Assembly (NCBI GenBank): GCA_965215445.1
Contig: CBDCDT010000002.1
Span: 2,384,379-2,448,378 of the forward strand
Origin: CBDBLK01 sp965215445
GTDB taxonomy: Bacteria; Bdellovibrionota; Bacteriovoracia; Bacteriovoracales; Bacteriovoracaceae
Direction of reading: 5' to 3'
Length of the DNA stretch: 64,000 bases
In this document: positions 1 through 8,547 of the stretch, piece after piece
How the letters are laid out: the number at the start of each line of letters is the position of its first letter
How positions within the stretch are numbered: the stretch's first letter is position 1
Position numbers and translations under genes: made by a program
The notes under the pieces: generated by a model
What the model was told of the DNA's origin: nothing
What the model saw: only the letters and a program-made list of their open reading frames with translations
Database searches by the model: none

Positions 1-691
1 TGCGCCCTTGGGAGTCGGTCACCAGGGGAATGACCAGGCCATAAACTTTTCCCCCGTGTAGTTTGCGGGTGAGATCAATGCCGGCGGTGATATTGCCCCA
101 CTGGTCGGTGGCACCGATTTGCAATGTGCAATCATGCTTTGAATACAGATGGGCAAAGTCAAAGGCCTGCAAAACCTGGTAGCTAAATTCGGTGTAACTC
201 AGCCCCTCGCTGCTTGCAAGCCGGGACTTGACCGCGTCCCGGGCGAGCATGTCGCTTACGCGCATGTGTTTGCCCACCTCTCTTAAAATGTCGAGAAAAC
301 TCTTTTTAAGTGTCCACTCGCGGTTGTCCAAAAGCCTGGCCGCAGACGCGCCAGAATCAAAATCCAAAAATTTTTGCAATTGGGCGCGCACTCCTTGGAG
401 GTTGGCCTCCAAAGTTTCCCCATCCAGAAGCGGCCGCTCGCTGCTTTTTCCCGAAGGGTCGCCCACCAGGCCGGTGGCCCCCCCGGCGAGCAGCAAAGGC
501 GTATGTCCCGCAAGCTGCAAGCGACGCATGGTGACCAGAACAAATAGGTTGCCCACCTGCAAGCTGGAACTGGTGGGGTCAAAACCGGCGTAAAAAGTGA
601 GCTTCCCCTCATTTAAAAGTTGTTCCAATTCTGCGTGGGAGGCGTCTTGCCAAATACCCCGCGCGCGCAAGTCTTCACTCAAAGATTTCAC
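1..691 (-). CDS. tyrS: Tyrosyl-tRNA synthetase (N-terminal 230 residues; runs off the window)
   Basis: Charges tRNA-Tyr with tyrosine in the cytoplasm. The translation reads through the class I fold with DPTSSSLQVGNL near residue 38, which stands where the HIGH motif lies (HxGNL is a common TyrRS variant, but here the first His is Gln), then a GDPSGKSSER stretch, YQVLQAFDF and GATDQWGNI, which are TyrRS hallmarks. The KMSKS loop and the C-terminal S4 domain lie beyond base 1. The start is a GTG whose GTGA overlaps the stop of serC, so the two genes are translationally coupled. Identity is certain; the missing 3' part cannot be judged. Confidence 0.95.
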   Translation of the reverse strand, partial: MKSLSEDLRARGIWQDASHAELEQLLNEGKLTFYAGFDPTSSSLQVGNLFVLVTMRRLQLAGHTPLLLAGGATGLVGDPSGKSSERPLLDGETLEANLQGVRAQLQKFLDFDSGASAARLLDNREWTLKKSFLDILREVGKHMRVSDMLARDAVKSRLASSEGLSYTEFSYQVLQAFDFAHLYSKHDCTLQIGATDQWGNITAGIDLTRKLHGGKVYGLVIPLVTDSQGR

Positions 692-1842
692 TCTTTTGCT
701 CCGTCGGTTTCGATGGCGTGGGAAAGCAGTTTGGTTAAGCGTTCCAGGTCTTCAAACTCAATGTGGTGAAACAGTGCCACCCGGAACTGATTGCGCAAAA
801 GTTTTCGATAGGAGTTGATTCCGTAAACCACCCGCAGTTTTTCCAGTCTCGACACCAAAGAGGCGACGTCAATACCCGCGTCCACGTCGATGGTGGCCAC
901 AGCGGTGGAACGCAAGTTTTCGTCTCCCACATAGGCCGCAAGATAATCTTTTTCTTCCGCCCAATCGTAGAGCCATTTGGCCCGACGCCTGCCCTCTTCC
1001 ACAACGCCCGCATAACCCTTGCCGTTCATCGCCTCGAGCTGCTGCTGGAAAAAAAAGAGGGTGGAAATTGAGGGCGTGTTGTAGGTCTGGTGTTTGCGCG
1101 CACTTTCGATATGGGTTTTCAAATTCATCACGTCAGGGATATAGCGCTTCTCATCCGCCGCGATTTTGAGGGCGCGCTCAACTGCCGCAGGGGAAAAAAT
1201 TGCCACAAAGGTTCCCCCTTCACTGGCAAAAACTTTTTGGAGGGAGAAAAAAAAGACGTCCGCCTTGGAAACATCGCAATCAATCTGGCCGCCGCCACTG
1301 GTGGCATCCACGCACAACAGAGATTCGTCGCCAACCTCCGGCAGCGGAGTGAGCATCACCCCGGTAGAAGTTTCATTCAAGGTGTGGGCCACTACGTCCG
1401 CAGGGTGGGTCTTTAAATGTTGGGCGTAGACTTCGGGAGTCGGCCCGGTTCCATACTCAAACTCGATTGTCTGAGTGCCAATCCAGGGGATATTGTGATG
1501 GGCCTTAAACCACTTGCCGGAAAACTCGCCGCAAGTGAGGTGCAAAGAACGCTCCCGCACCAATCCAAGCCCTATGGCATCGAAGAGAAAGGTCGCCCCG
1601 CCGGTGCCCACCACCACCACATAATCTTCGGGCAAACCAAAATAACGGAGCACGCCTTCTTGTAAAGATTGAATCAGGTTTTTAACTGCCGCCTTTCGGT
1701 GGCCCGTACCCAACAGGTGCGCGCCGGTTTTTTCCAGGCGCCGGACAAATTCCACGGGAATCAACGAGGGGCCACATCCAAAGCGCGGGTCGGAGGGAAT
1801 CAGGTTTTGGGGAGGAGTGTAATCCTCAAAATTTGCGGGCAT
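688..1842 (-). CDS. serC: Phosphoserine aminotransferase, actinobacterial-type
   Basis: PLP enzyme converting 3-phosphohydroxypyruvate and glutamate to phosphoserine in serine synthesis. The 384-residue protein has a DPRFGCGPS opening, HRKAAVKNL, a GTGGATF cofactor loop, VDATSGGG and the Schiff-base lysine in FFFSLQKVFASEGG. These match the SerC form described from mycobacteria better than the E. coli form. An in-frame extension to 1947 exists, but the ATG at 1842 has a GGAGAAG ribosome site 5-6 bases upstream and starts exactly where family similarity starts (MPANFEDYTPP), so it is preferred. It follows a small secreted-protein gene by 19 bases and overlaps tyrS by 4 bases, forming one operon. 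Confidence 0.88.
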   Translation of the reverse strand: MPANFEDYTPPQNLIPSDPRFGCGPSLIPVEFVRRLEKTGAHLLGTGHRKAAVKNLIQSLQEGVLRYFGLPEDYVVVVGTGGATFLFDAIGLGLVRERSLHLTCGEFSGKWFKAHHNIPWIGTQTIEFEYGTGPTPEVYAQHLKTHPADVVAHTLNETSTGVMLTPLPEVGDESLLCVDATSGGGQIDCDVSKADVFFFSLQKVFASEGGTFVAIFSPAAVERALKIAADEKRYIPDVMNLKTHIESARKHQTYNTPSISTLFFFQQQLEAMNGKGYAGVVEEGRRRAKWLYDWAEEKDYLAAYVGDENLRSTAVATIDVDAGIDVASLVSRLEKLRVVYGINSYRKLLRNQFRVALFHHIEFEDLERLTKLLSHAIETDGAKE

Positions 1843-1861
1843 GAACTTCTCCAAAAGGTGG

Positions 1862-2257
1862 TCAAAGGGCGATCTTACCCCCTTCGCTTTCCTCTGTCTG
1901 GCCGGCGTCGGAATTGGTGCAAAAGGGTTTGGGGCGGGGAAGTTCAATTTGCCGCTTTTGTTCCCGGGCGCAAGCTCTCTCGGAGGGAAAGGCCTTCAGG
2001 GGAGCGCAGCGCGGCCGCTCAAGTTTTGCCGCCAAATCTTCGGCGCGCACCCGGCGGCAGGTTTCAAATTCATCGACACTGATGCAGGCGAAGTGCCCCC
2101 CGCGACAATCATAGATCAAATGCCTGCCGCGACTGTATTTGCCCGAAGTCGGCACTCTCGTTTCAAATGAAGAATCGGCACTGGCGTCGGGAGCGGGCGA
2201 ACCCCAAAGGGGCGCACCCAGCAGAAAAAAACAAAAACATCCCGCAACTTTTAACAT
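1862..2257 (-). CDS. Small secreted Cys-containing protein of unknown function
   Basis: Not recognised. The 131-residue product starts MLKVAGCFCFFLLGAPLWGSP, a clear signal peptide, so it should be exported. The mature part is basic with several cysteines (YDCRGGHFACISVDEFETCRR), and the C-terminal third is low complexity. An upstream in-frame ATG at 2287 adds ten residues and is possible; the inner ATG is chosen because it puts a charged residue directly before the hydrophobic core. It lies head-to-head with argS, whose start at 2286 would overlap the longer form, and just upstream of serC in the same orientation. Confidence 0.5.
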   Translation of the reverse strand: MLKVAGCFCFFLLGAPLWGSPAPDASADSSFETRVPTSGKYSRGRHLIYDCRGGHFACISVDEFETCRRVRAEDLAAKLERPRCAPLKAFPSERACAREQKRQIELPRPKPFCTNSDAGQTEESEGGKIAL

Positions 2258-2285
2258 CCTAAAAATTGTAGCATATACTGGGGTC

Positions 2286-4070
2286 ATGAAGTATCGTCCT
2301 AACCCCCTCTACGCCCATATTGCCCGCACCCTGTGCAAGGCGACCGACGAGGCCTTTTCCGAATCCTCCCTTGGCCCCGATGACCTGCTGCCGTATCTAA
2401 GTGAGGCCCCCAACCTCCACTTGGGCCATGTGGCCTTCAGTTGCTTTCCCCTGGCCAAAAAATTGCGAAAGGCCCCTACCCAGATCGCCGAAGACCTGGC
2501 GCAAAAAATGCTTTCGGACAAAGTTCTCGCCCGCGCGAAGGCGACGGGGCCATACCTCAACTTTTTCGTCCGTGCCAAGGCCGTCGGGGAATTAGTGCTA
2601 GACCCCATCAACCGTGGGGAGTACCTGGCGGAAACTTTGCTGGAACCCCCACCCGGCGAGGAAAGAGAGCGCTGGATGATAGAATATTCCCAGCCCAACA
2701 CCCATAAAACCCTGCACGTTGGCCATATGCGCAATATGTGTCTGGGCAATGCCTTGGTGCGCATGGCACGCTATGCGGGACACGAAGTGGTGGCCGCCAC
2801 CTACCCCGGCGACGTGGGCACTCACGTCGCCAAATGCCTGTGGTACCTGGAACATTCCGGGGAAGAGGCCCCGTCTCCAGAGTATCGCGGGGCCTGGCTC
2901 GGAGAGGTCTATGTGCGCGCCAATCAGCTTTTGGAAAAAGAGCGCGGCACTCCCAAAGAGGAACAAAACCGCGCCGCCTTGAGCGCTATTTTGCGCGAAC
3001 TCCACGCCCAATCCGGCCCGCATTTTGAGCAGTGGCGCCGGACGCGGCAGTGGTCGATTCAGTTGATGGAAGAGCTTTATACCTGGGCCGATGTCAGTTT
3101 TGACCACTGGTTTTGGGAATCCGAAGTGGACGCCCCCTCGGTGCAATGGATGTGCGAACTCCACCAGCAAGGCGTGCTGGTCAAAGACCAGGGCGCCATT
3201 GGCATGGACTTGAGTGCAGACAAACTGGGTTTTTGCCTGCTGGTCAAATCCGACGGCACTGGCCTGTACGCCACCAAGGACTTGCAACTGGCCAAAATCA
3301 AGTTTGAAAAATTTGGCATCAAACGCAATATCTACGTCGTGGACAACCGCCAGTCCCACCACTTCCGCCAAGTCTTCAAGGTGCTGGAAAAGATCGGTTT
3401 TAAGCAGGCACAGCGCTGTGAACACCTACCCTATGAAGTGGTCGAACTTTCCGAGGGAGCGATGGGAAGTCGGGAGGGCAATATCGTGCCGGCGATGAAA
3501 CTCATCACCCGCATGGAAGAAACCATCAAGCGCAAATATTTGCAAAAATATCTGGACGACCCCGCAAGTGATTGGAGTGCAAAAGACGTGGAAGAGACGG
3601 CGCGCATGATTGCCGGCGGGGCGATTAAATACGGCATGGTTCGGGTGGACAACCAAAGAAAAATTGTCTTTGACATGGAAGAGTGGCTCCGCCCGGACGG
3701 GGAATCCGGCCCCTATTTGCAATACGTCCACGCCCGCATTTCCAGTTTATGCCGCACTCAAAAAACGGCCTTTGATTCCCCTGTCAATTGGGAAGTTCTC
3801 AAAACCGAAAGCGAAACCGCCTTGCTGCTCAAAATTGTGCGCTTTCGCGAAGTCCTCGCCGGCAGTGTACGGCACTTGCAGACCATGCACTTGTGCACCT
3901 ATTTGTACGAACTGGGAAAACTCTTTAACGCCTTTTACGCCAACTGCCCCATCGCCAAGGCCCCCGACAAAGCTTTGAGGGACGCCCGTTTGAGTCTGGC
4001 CCGCGCCACCGGCGCAGTCATGCGCCAAGGTTTGGAGATTCTGGGCATCCCCGCACCGGAGCGCATGTAA
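2286..4070 (+). CDS. argS: Arginyl-tRNA synthetase
   Basis: Class I synthetase that attaches arginine to tRNA-Arg. The 594-residue protein has the N-terminal Arg-tRNA recognition region, the HIGH motif as HVGH at residues 144-147 in SQPNTHKTLHVGHMRN, the YPGDVGTHV segment, and EGAMGSREGNI in place of a KMSKS loop, which is normal for ArgRS. The C-terminal DALR anticodon-binding part follows from YVHARISSL to the end. ATG 2286 is chosen because upstream in-frame sequence (to 2139) does not resemble the family and would overlap the divergent gene. It is transcribed alone. Confidence 0.95.
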   Translation: MKYRPNPLYAHIARTLCKATDEAFSESSLGPDDLLPYLSEAPNLHLGHVAFSCFPLAKKLRKAPTQIAEDLAQKMLSDKVLARAKATGPYLNFFVRAKAVGELVLDPINRGEYLAETLLEPPPGEERERWMIEYSQPNTHKTLHVGHMRNMCLGNALVRMARYAGHEVVAATYPGDVGTHVAKCLWYLEHSGEEAPSPEYRGAWLGEVYVRANQLLEKERGTPKEEQNRAALSAILRELHAQSGPHFEQWRRTRQWSIQLMEELYTWADVSFDHWFWESEVDAPSVQWMCELHQQGVLVKDQGAIGMDLSADKLGFCLLVKSDGTGLYATKDLQLAKIKFEKFGIKRNIYVVDNRQSHHFRQVFKVLEKIGFKQAQRCEHLPYEVVELSEGAMGSREGNIVPAMKLITRMEETIKRKYLQKYLDDPASDWSAKDVEETARMIAGGAIKYGMVRVDNQRKIVFDMEEWLRPDGESGPYLQYVHARISSLCRTQKTAFDSPVNWEVLKTESETALLLKIVRFREVLAGSVRHLQTMHLCTYLYELGKLFNAFYANCPIAKAPDKALRDARLSLARATGAVMRQGLEILGIPAPERM

Positions 4071-4166
4071 GACACTTTGTGTAATTGACCTGGCCCCCAT
4101 TTCCTTGCAAAAAAACCTTACTTTTTTAGAAAAATTGTGTTTATGATTGAAGCGAGGAGGCTAATT

Positions 4167-5021
4167 ATGACAAAATTTCTCACTCTCGCGTGTTTTTGTT
4201 TTATCGTTTCTTCCTGCGAAGTTCTCCATTTCATGAAGACTTCTCCCGTCGCAGGCCCGGGCCAGATACTCAATTTTAAAAACTATTCCTGCTCTGAGGC
4301 CAAACGCGGAAAAGGTTCTTATTGGCATTCCTACGCCCTCTTTGAAGCGCACAAACCACACCGGGCGGCAAGTCTGGGAGTCATTTCCGTAGGATGGGAC
4401 GAGGCCCTGCCTGGAAACTACCGGCAGGTTTCCTTTGAACTGGAAAAAATGCAAATGGAATCATTCACCGATTGGGCGGGCGACCAATTTGACCTCTCCT
4501 TAAAGATGCAAAACGCCTATACCGGAATCTCCATCACAGGCTCGAAAAACAAATTGTTTTTCATCCATAACGAAAAACTCAACAAAACGATCAATATCAA
4601 TTACAAAGTTTCTCACGAAGGGGTTTTTGAATGGGAGCAATTTAGAGAAAGCGAAAATTTGGCGGGAATGGTCGAAAGTGTGCGCCAATATTTTTCCGGA
4701 AACACTTTCATTCGCGAAGAAAATATCTTTAACCCACAAGATTCCTATATTCTCATTTTGGTAGTCGAAAACTTGAGAACCGGAGAAACCATTGAAATGG
4801 AGGGGCCGACCCTCAATTCCCCCTCGCAACTATGGGAAAACACCATTCGACCGGAATCCAAATTCTCCGGCAACCCCATCGAAACGATTGGCCATTTGTT
4901 GAACCCTTTGGAAGAAGGGAATATCTGGGGAGAAGGCCCTCGTTACAACAACTGCCTCATTCCCAGAGAGTTGGCCAAAGGGGAGTTTGATATTCGCTTC
5001 GAAAAATTAAAGCGGAAGTAA
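4167..5021 (+). CDS. Putative lipoprotein of unknown function
   Basis: Not recognised. The start is set by an ideal AGGAGG seven bases before ATG 4167. The first 20 residues form a lipoprotein signal ending IVSSC, so Cys would be lipidated and the 284-residue protein anchored in the envelope. The rest is soluble, with no membrane segment and no motif I can name; a few aromatic-rich stretches suggest a beta-rich fold. Its stop codon directly abuts the stop of the convergent metalloprotease gene, and an interspersed repeat begins five bases further on. Confidence 0.7.
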   Translation: MTKFLTLACFCFIVSSCEVLHFMKTSPVAGPGQILNFKNYSCSEAKRGKGSYWHSYALFEAHKPHRAASLGVISVGWDEALPGNYRQVSFELEKMQMESFTDWAGDQFDLSLKMQNAYTGISITGSKNKLFFIHNEKLNKTININYKVSHEGVFEWEQFRESENLAGMVESVRQYFSGNTFIREENIFNPQDSYILILVVENLRTGETIEMEGPTLNSPSQLWENTIRPESKFSGNPIETIGHLLNPLEEGNIWGEGPRYNNCLIPRELAKGEFDIRFEKLKRK

Positions 5022-5933
5022 CTAGGGTAACGGCCCATAATTTAGGCCAGGTTGAGGGGAAGCGAGTTGGAGCGACTGAGGCGTGCGTCCTGCACGTCGC
5101 AAGGAGCGATAGCGAAGCTGACTCTCAAGATGGTCTGAAGTATGAGTCGTTACCGTAAACCAGCAGGCGGGCCTGACTCCATCGCTATAACCATCTTCTC
5201 GCGTGCAAGCACCCACCCGATAATCGGTATCGGAAAAGGACTCGTCAAAGGGGCGGTTGCACAGGCTTCCTTGAAAATAGATTTGCAGGCGGCAGTGAGA
5301 TAATGTGCTCCACTTTTCGACAGAGACGTGTTTGGGCCTTGCCACCGGGGCCTCGAGTTTGGGCCGGCCCCATTTCCAACCCTCTGACATGGCCAAAGTC
5401 AGGGCCATGGACAATCCCGCCATGCTCGAACGCTGGCAGATCAATACACTTTCCTCATCAAAAAAATTCTCCCGGCACTTTTGCACAACCAACTCGGGAA
5501 TCTCCAGCGCCGCCACCGCCGCACGGTTGTCCTGACCTTGAAAGTATCTTTTCAAACACTTGGCGGTGGCAAAGTAGTCGGACTGCCCTTCCTCGGAAGA
5601 CCAAGGCCTCACCTCGCGCTTGGGAAATCCCCCCAGCAAGTGGCCCAATTCGTGACAGACCACTCCCGCTATCCCGTCGGCGGTCATTAGGGGTTTTCTG
5701 GCCAGTCCACCCCCCACCATAATCGTCCAAAATTCGCCCTCCGGTTTAATATCTGCGTTGGCACTGAGCGACCATTTCTCTAAAATCTGAAGTTTTTTTC
5801 CCAGCCTCGCCACATCCGGCCGGTAGAGCGTTTCGAGACGTTCGAGAATTTGACGAAAAGCGTGAATGTCAATTTTCTCGGCAAAAGAATAGTGACAAAA
5901 AAATGTGAGCAAAAGCAAACATGGCGATTTCAC
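5022..5933 (-). CDS. Secreted HExxH metalloprotease (M48-like) with repeat-encoded C-terminus
   Basis: Predicted periplasmic or secreted zinc protease. A signal peptide (MKSPCLLLLTFFCHYSFA) is followed by HELGH at residues 94-98, which gives two zinc histidines and the catalytic Glu, and by SSEEGQSDYFA at about 112-122, placed like the third-ligand helix of M48 peptidases. Several cysteines in the second half may form disulfides. Roughly the last 40 residues, from about FTVTTHTSDHLE to the stop, are encoded by copy 1 of a 129-bp interspersed element, so the native C-terminus has probably been replaced. The substrate is unknown. Family assignment rests only on the motif and spacing. Confidence 0.78.
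   Translation of the reverse strand: MKSPCLLLLTFFCHYSFAEKIDIHAFRQILERLETLYRPDVARLGKKLQILEKWSLSANADIKPEGEFWTIMVGGGLARKPLMTADGIAGVVCHELGHLLGGFPKREVRPWSSEEGQSDYFATAKCLKRYFQGQDNRAAVAALEIPELVVQKCRENFFDEESVLICQRSSMAGLSMALTLAMSEGWKWGRPKLEAPVARPKHVSVEKWSTLSHCRLQIYFQGSLCNRPFDESFSDTDYRVGACTREDGYSDGVRPACWFTVTTHTSDHLESQLRYRSLRRAGRTPQSLQLASPQPGLNYGPLP
5026..5154. repeat. Interspersed TIR element, copy 1 (129 bp)
   Basis: Ends are GGTAACGG at the left and CGTTACC at the right, an imperfect terminal inverted repeat. The core GGCCAGGTTG ... AAGATGGTCTGAAG is shared with copies at 27136-27264 and 37822-37904. An internal hairpin (GCGAC...GTGC / GCAC-GTCGC) lies between two GGAGCGA direct repeats. This copy is inside the 3' end of the metalloprotease reading frame and supplies its stop codon region. 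Confidence 0.8.
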
Positions 5934-5967
5934 GGCAACCTCCCTTTAATCCCTCTCAAAGCACTAT

Positions 5968-5996
5968 TTGCCATTTCATTTTGCCCGGGTTATAAA
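5968..5996 (+). promoter_or_regulatory. Sigma-70-type promoter of the DUF4159 cluster
   Basis: TTGCCA and TATAAA separated by exactly 17 bases. The same 29 bases with two changes recur at 8129-8157 after the cluster, so the promoter segment was copied with, or conserved around, the tandem genes. Confidence 0.65.
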
Positions 5997-6102
5997 TTGG
6001 CCTAGACGAAAATGGAGGGAATCCGTATTTTCCTACTACATTAGATTATAAGCACTTACACCAAAAGACTTAATGGGCCAAAAGCAACAATTGGAAGCGG
6101 CC

Positions 6103-6762
6103 ATGAAAGGGATACTCATAGTAGCGCTCTTAATTTTGAACCTCCCCAGCACTGAGGGGTCGTGGCGCTTTTGCCGTCTAAAACATGAAGGAAGCTGGAA
6201 TGCCGACTATCCTCTTGCGGAACAAAGACTGATTAAAATGTTAGAGGATGTCACCCTCATGGATGTGGCCCCGAAATCCCTCATTGTTTCGGCCACCGGG
6301 AAAGACCTCTCTCAGTGTGCCTTCGTGTACGCAAGCAATATTGACGACCTTTCCTGGACGGAGCTTGAGGCCAAGGCCGTCGGCAATTGGTTGCGCAAAG
6401 GCGGTTTTCTCTGGACAGATGGGTTTTGGAGAGATTACGCCTGGGATCGTTGGAATCGACAACTGCGCAAGGCCCTCCCAGAGGCGCAAATCTGGGAACT
6501 GCACGACCACCCCATCCTTGAGACTCCCTTTCAGGTTCAGTTGCAACAGACATGCTACTTCGAGCTAACCGATGGATGGGTGAAGAACTTTGCAGTAAAA
6601 GACGACGAAGGTCGCCTCATGGTTTTAATGACATTCAACGAAACAAGGCAATGCCCTGGTGCCGTAGGGGACTCATGGGAGGGCTTTACCAAGAACTGGC
6701 TGAGTGAAGAGGCGGCCTGGAGATTTTCTGTTAACGTCTTTCTTTATGTGATGACACATTGA
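6103..6762 (+). CDS. Secreted DUF4159-type protein, tandem copy 1
   Basis: A signal peptide (MKGILIVALLILNLPSTEG) precedes one DUF4159-like domain that fills the remaining 200 residues. It carries FCRLKH, a YPLAEQRLIKML stretch, FVYASNIDDLSWTE, WLRKGGFLWTDGFWRD and LHDHPILETPF, and ends NVFLYVMTH, the pattern of this family. DUF4159 domains are glutamine-amidotransferase-like folds often found with MoxR/Bat aerotolerance-type genes, but here the domain stands alone as an exported protein. The in-frame ATG at 6073 lacks a signal-like start, so 6103 is preferred. First of three head-to-tail paralogues, sharing an upstream promoter at 5968. Function unknown. Confidence 0.78.
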   Translation: MKGILIVALLILNLPSTEGSWRFCRLKHEGSWNADYPLAEQRLIKMLEDVTLMDVAPKSLIVSATGKDLSQCAFVYASNIDDLSWTELEAKAVGNWLRKGGFLWTDGFWRDYAWDRWNRQLRKALPEAQIWELHDHPILETPFQVQLQQTCYFELTDGWVKNFAVKDDEGRLMVLMTFNETRQCPGAVGDSWEGFTKNWLSEEAAWRFSVNVFLYVMTH

Positions 6763-6770
6763 AAGCAGCA

Positions 6771-7433
6771 ATGAAAAGAATACTCGCAGTGGCACTCTTG
6801 ATTTTGAACCTCCCCACCACTGAGGGGGCGTGGCGCTTTTGCCGTCTAAAACATCGAGGATTAGACTGGAACAGCGGCCATCCTTATGCGGAGCAAAGGC
6901 TGATCAAAATGTTGAAGGATGTCACCCTCACTGATGCAGTTTCAAAACCCCTCATTGTTTCGGCCACCGGAAAAGACCTTTCACAATGTGCCTTCGTGTA
7001 CGCAAGCAATATTGACTACCTTTCCTGGACGGAGCGTGAAGCGAAAGTCGTCGGCGATTGGTTGCGCAAGGGCGGCCTTCTCTGGACAGATGGATTCTGG
7101 AGAGACTGGGCGTGGGATCGTTGGAGTCAACAGCTACGCAAGGCCCTCCCGGAAGCGCAAATCTGGGAGCTGCACGACCACCCCATCTTTGAAACTCCCT
7201 TCCGGGTTCGGTTGCGGCAATCGTGCCCCCGGGTTCCAGAGGGATGGGTGAAAAACTTTGCGGTGGAAGATGACCAGGGTCGCCTCATGGTTCTAATGAC
7301 ATTCAACGAAAAAAAAGGTGGTGAGTGCGGTGCTGTAGGAGACGCATGGGAAGGCTTTAGACGGAACTGGCAAAATGAGGATGCGGCCTGGAAATTTTCT
7401 ATCAACGTCTTTCTTTATGTAATGACGCATTGA
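6771..7433 (+). CDS. Secreted DUF4159-type protein, tandem copy 2
   Basis: The 220-residue paralogue of the gene before it, with a signal peptide and the same single domain. Conserved blocks (FCRLKHRG, ATGKDLSQCAFVYASNID, WLRKGGLLWTDGFWRD, LPEAQIWELHDHPIFETPF) are nearly identical in DNA as well as protein. The spacing to copy 1 is eight bases with no clear ribosome site, so translation is probably coupled; a TTG at 6759 is another possible start. Closer to copy 3 than to copy 1, as both carry RQSCPRVPEG/QQSCPRVPEG where copy 1 has QQTCYFELTDG. Confidence 0.78.
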   Translation: MKRILAVALLILNLPTTEGAWRFCRLKHRGLDWNSGHPYAEQRLIKMLKDVTLTDAVSKPLIVSATGKDLSQCAFVYASNIDYLSWTEREAKVVGDWLRKGGLLWTDGFWRDWAWDRWSQQLRKALPEAQIWELHDHPIFETPFRVRLRQSCPRVPEGWVKNFAVEDDQGRLMVLMTFNEKKGGECGAVGDAWEGFRRNWQNEDAAWKFSINVFLYVMTH

Positions 7434-7458
7434 ACTGGAGGAGCAATTGAAAGCAGTA

Positions 7459-8121
7459 ATGAAGGGAATACTCGTAGTGGCACTCTTGGTTTTGAACCTC
7501 CCCACCGCCGAGGGGTCGTGGCGCTTTTGCCGTCTAAAACATCGGGGATTAGGCTGGAGCATTGACTATCCTTATGCGGAGCAAAGGCTGCTCAAAATGT
7601 TGGAGGATGTCACCCTCATTGACGTGGTTTCAAAACCCCTCGTTGTTTCGGCCACCGGAAAAGACCTTTCACAGTGTGCCTTTGTGTACGCAAGCAATAT
7701 TGACCACCTTTCCTGGACGGAGCATGAAGCGAAGATCGTCGGCGATTGGTTGCGCAAGGGCGGCTTTCTCTGGACAGACGGATTCTGGAGAGACAGGTCG
7801 TGGGATCATTGGAGTCAACAGCTACGCAAGGCCCTCCCGGAGGCGCAAATCTGGGAGTTGCACGACCACCCCATCTTTGAGACTCCCTTCCGGGTTCGGT
7901 TGCAGCAATCGTGCCCCCGGGTTCCGGAAGGATGGGTGAAAAACTTTGCAGTGGAAGATGACCAGGGTCGCCTCATGGTTTTAATGACATTCAACGAAAA
8001 AAGAGGTGGTCAGTGCGGCGCTATAGGAGACGCATGGGAAGGCTTTAGGCAGAACTGGCAAGATGAGGAAGCGGCCTGGAGATTTTCTATCAATGTCCTC
8101 CTTTACGCGATGACACATTAG
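7459..8121 (+). CDS. Secreted DUF4159-type protein, tandem copy 3
   Basis: The third 220-residue copy, with signal peptide MKGILVVALLVLNLPTAEG and the same domain ending NVLLYAMTH. A GGAGGAG site lies at 7437-7443; the TTG at 7447 is close to it and the ATG at 7459 farther, so either could be the start. Differences from copy 2 are scattered substitutions with no indel beyond a codon, as expected of recent duplication followed by drift, and the reading frame is intact in all three, which argues they are all expressed. No function can be given. Confidence 0.78.
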   Translation: MKGILVVALLVLNLPTAEGSWRFCRLKHRGLGWSIDYPYAEQRLLKMLEDVTLIDVVSKPLVVSATGKDLSQCAFVYASNIDHLSWTEHEAKIVGDWLRKGGFLWTDGFWRDRSWDHWSQQLRKALPEAQIWELHDHPIFETPFRVRLQQSCPRVPEGWVKNFAVEDDQGRLMVLMTFNEKRGGQCGAIGDAWEGFRQNWQDEEAAWRFSINVLLYAMTH

Positions 8122-8128
8122 GGGAAAT

Positions 8129-8157
8129 TTGCCATTTCATTTTGCCCGAATTATAAA
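8129..8157 (+). promoter_or_regulatory. Second copy of the TTGCCA-N17-TATAAA promoter
   Basis: Same sequence as 5968-5996 with two substitutions in the spacer. It lies eight bases after the stop of the third DUF4159 gene and 29 bases before the start of the membrane-protein gene, which it should drive. Confidence 0.62.
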
Positions 8158-8185
8158 ATGGCCAGCATCGTAACCGAGGAGGCCC

Positions 8186-8539
8186 ATGTTCTCTTATGAA
8201 ACTTACAAACTTCTCCACATTGCTTTGGCCATGTTTTTTTTGGCCAGTCTGGCGATCAGTTTTTGCGGCCCACAGACTTCGCGTCTGCACAAAATCCTTT
8301 CAGGCATCGCTTCATTACTGATTTTTGTGGCGGGTATGGGGCTGATGGCGCGCTTGGGCATAGGCCACGGCGGCAGTTGGCCGTTGTGGATCAAGGCCAA
8401 AATGACTTTGTGGTTGTTTTTGGCCATAGCGGGGCCGGTGCTGGCCAAACGCATACGTTTTGCAAGAAGATTAACCTTCTTTGCCCTCTTTTCACTCTTT
8501 ATTCTGGCCACCTATTTTGCCATCTACAAACTTGACTAA
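8186..8539 (+). CDS. Small four-helix inner-membrane protein (possibly SirB-like)
   Basis: The 117-residue protein is nearly all membrane: four hydrophobic segments (about residues 8-26, 36-54, 68-84, 93-112) separated by short basic loops with GHGGSWPLWIKAKM between helices 2 and 3. Size and layout resemble the SirB/DUF-type membrane family, where helices carry small residues and a conserved W-x-K loop; this assignment is tentative. The start has a GAGGAGG site. A methyltransferase gene follows after eight bases. Confidence 0.6.
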   Translation: MFSYETYKLLHIALAMFFLASLAISFCGPQTSRLHKILSGIASLLIFVAGMGLMARLGIGHGGSWPLWIKAKMTLWLFLAIAGPVLAKRIRFARRLTFFALFSLFILATYFAIYKLD

Positions 8540-8547
8540 ACTGCGAT

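Noticed and set aside
2598..3425. A 275-codon open frame opposite argS
   Set aside because: Shadow of argS in the opposite sense.
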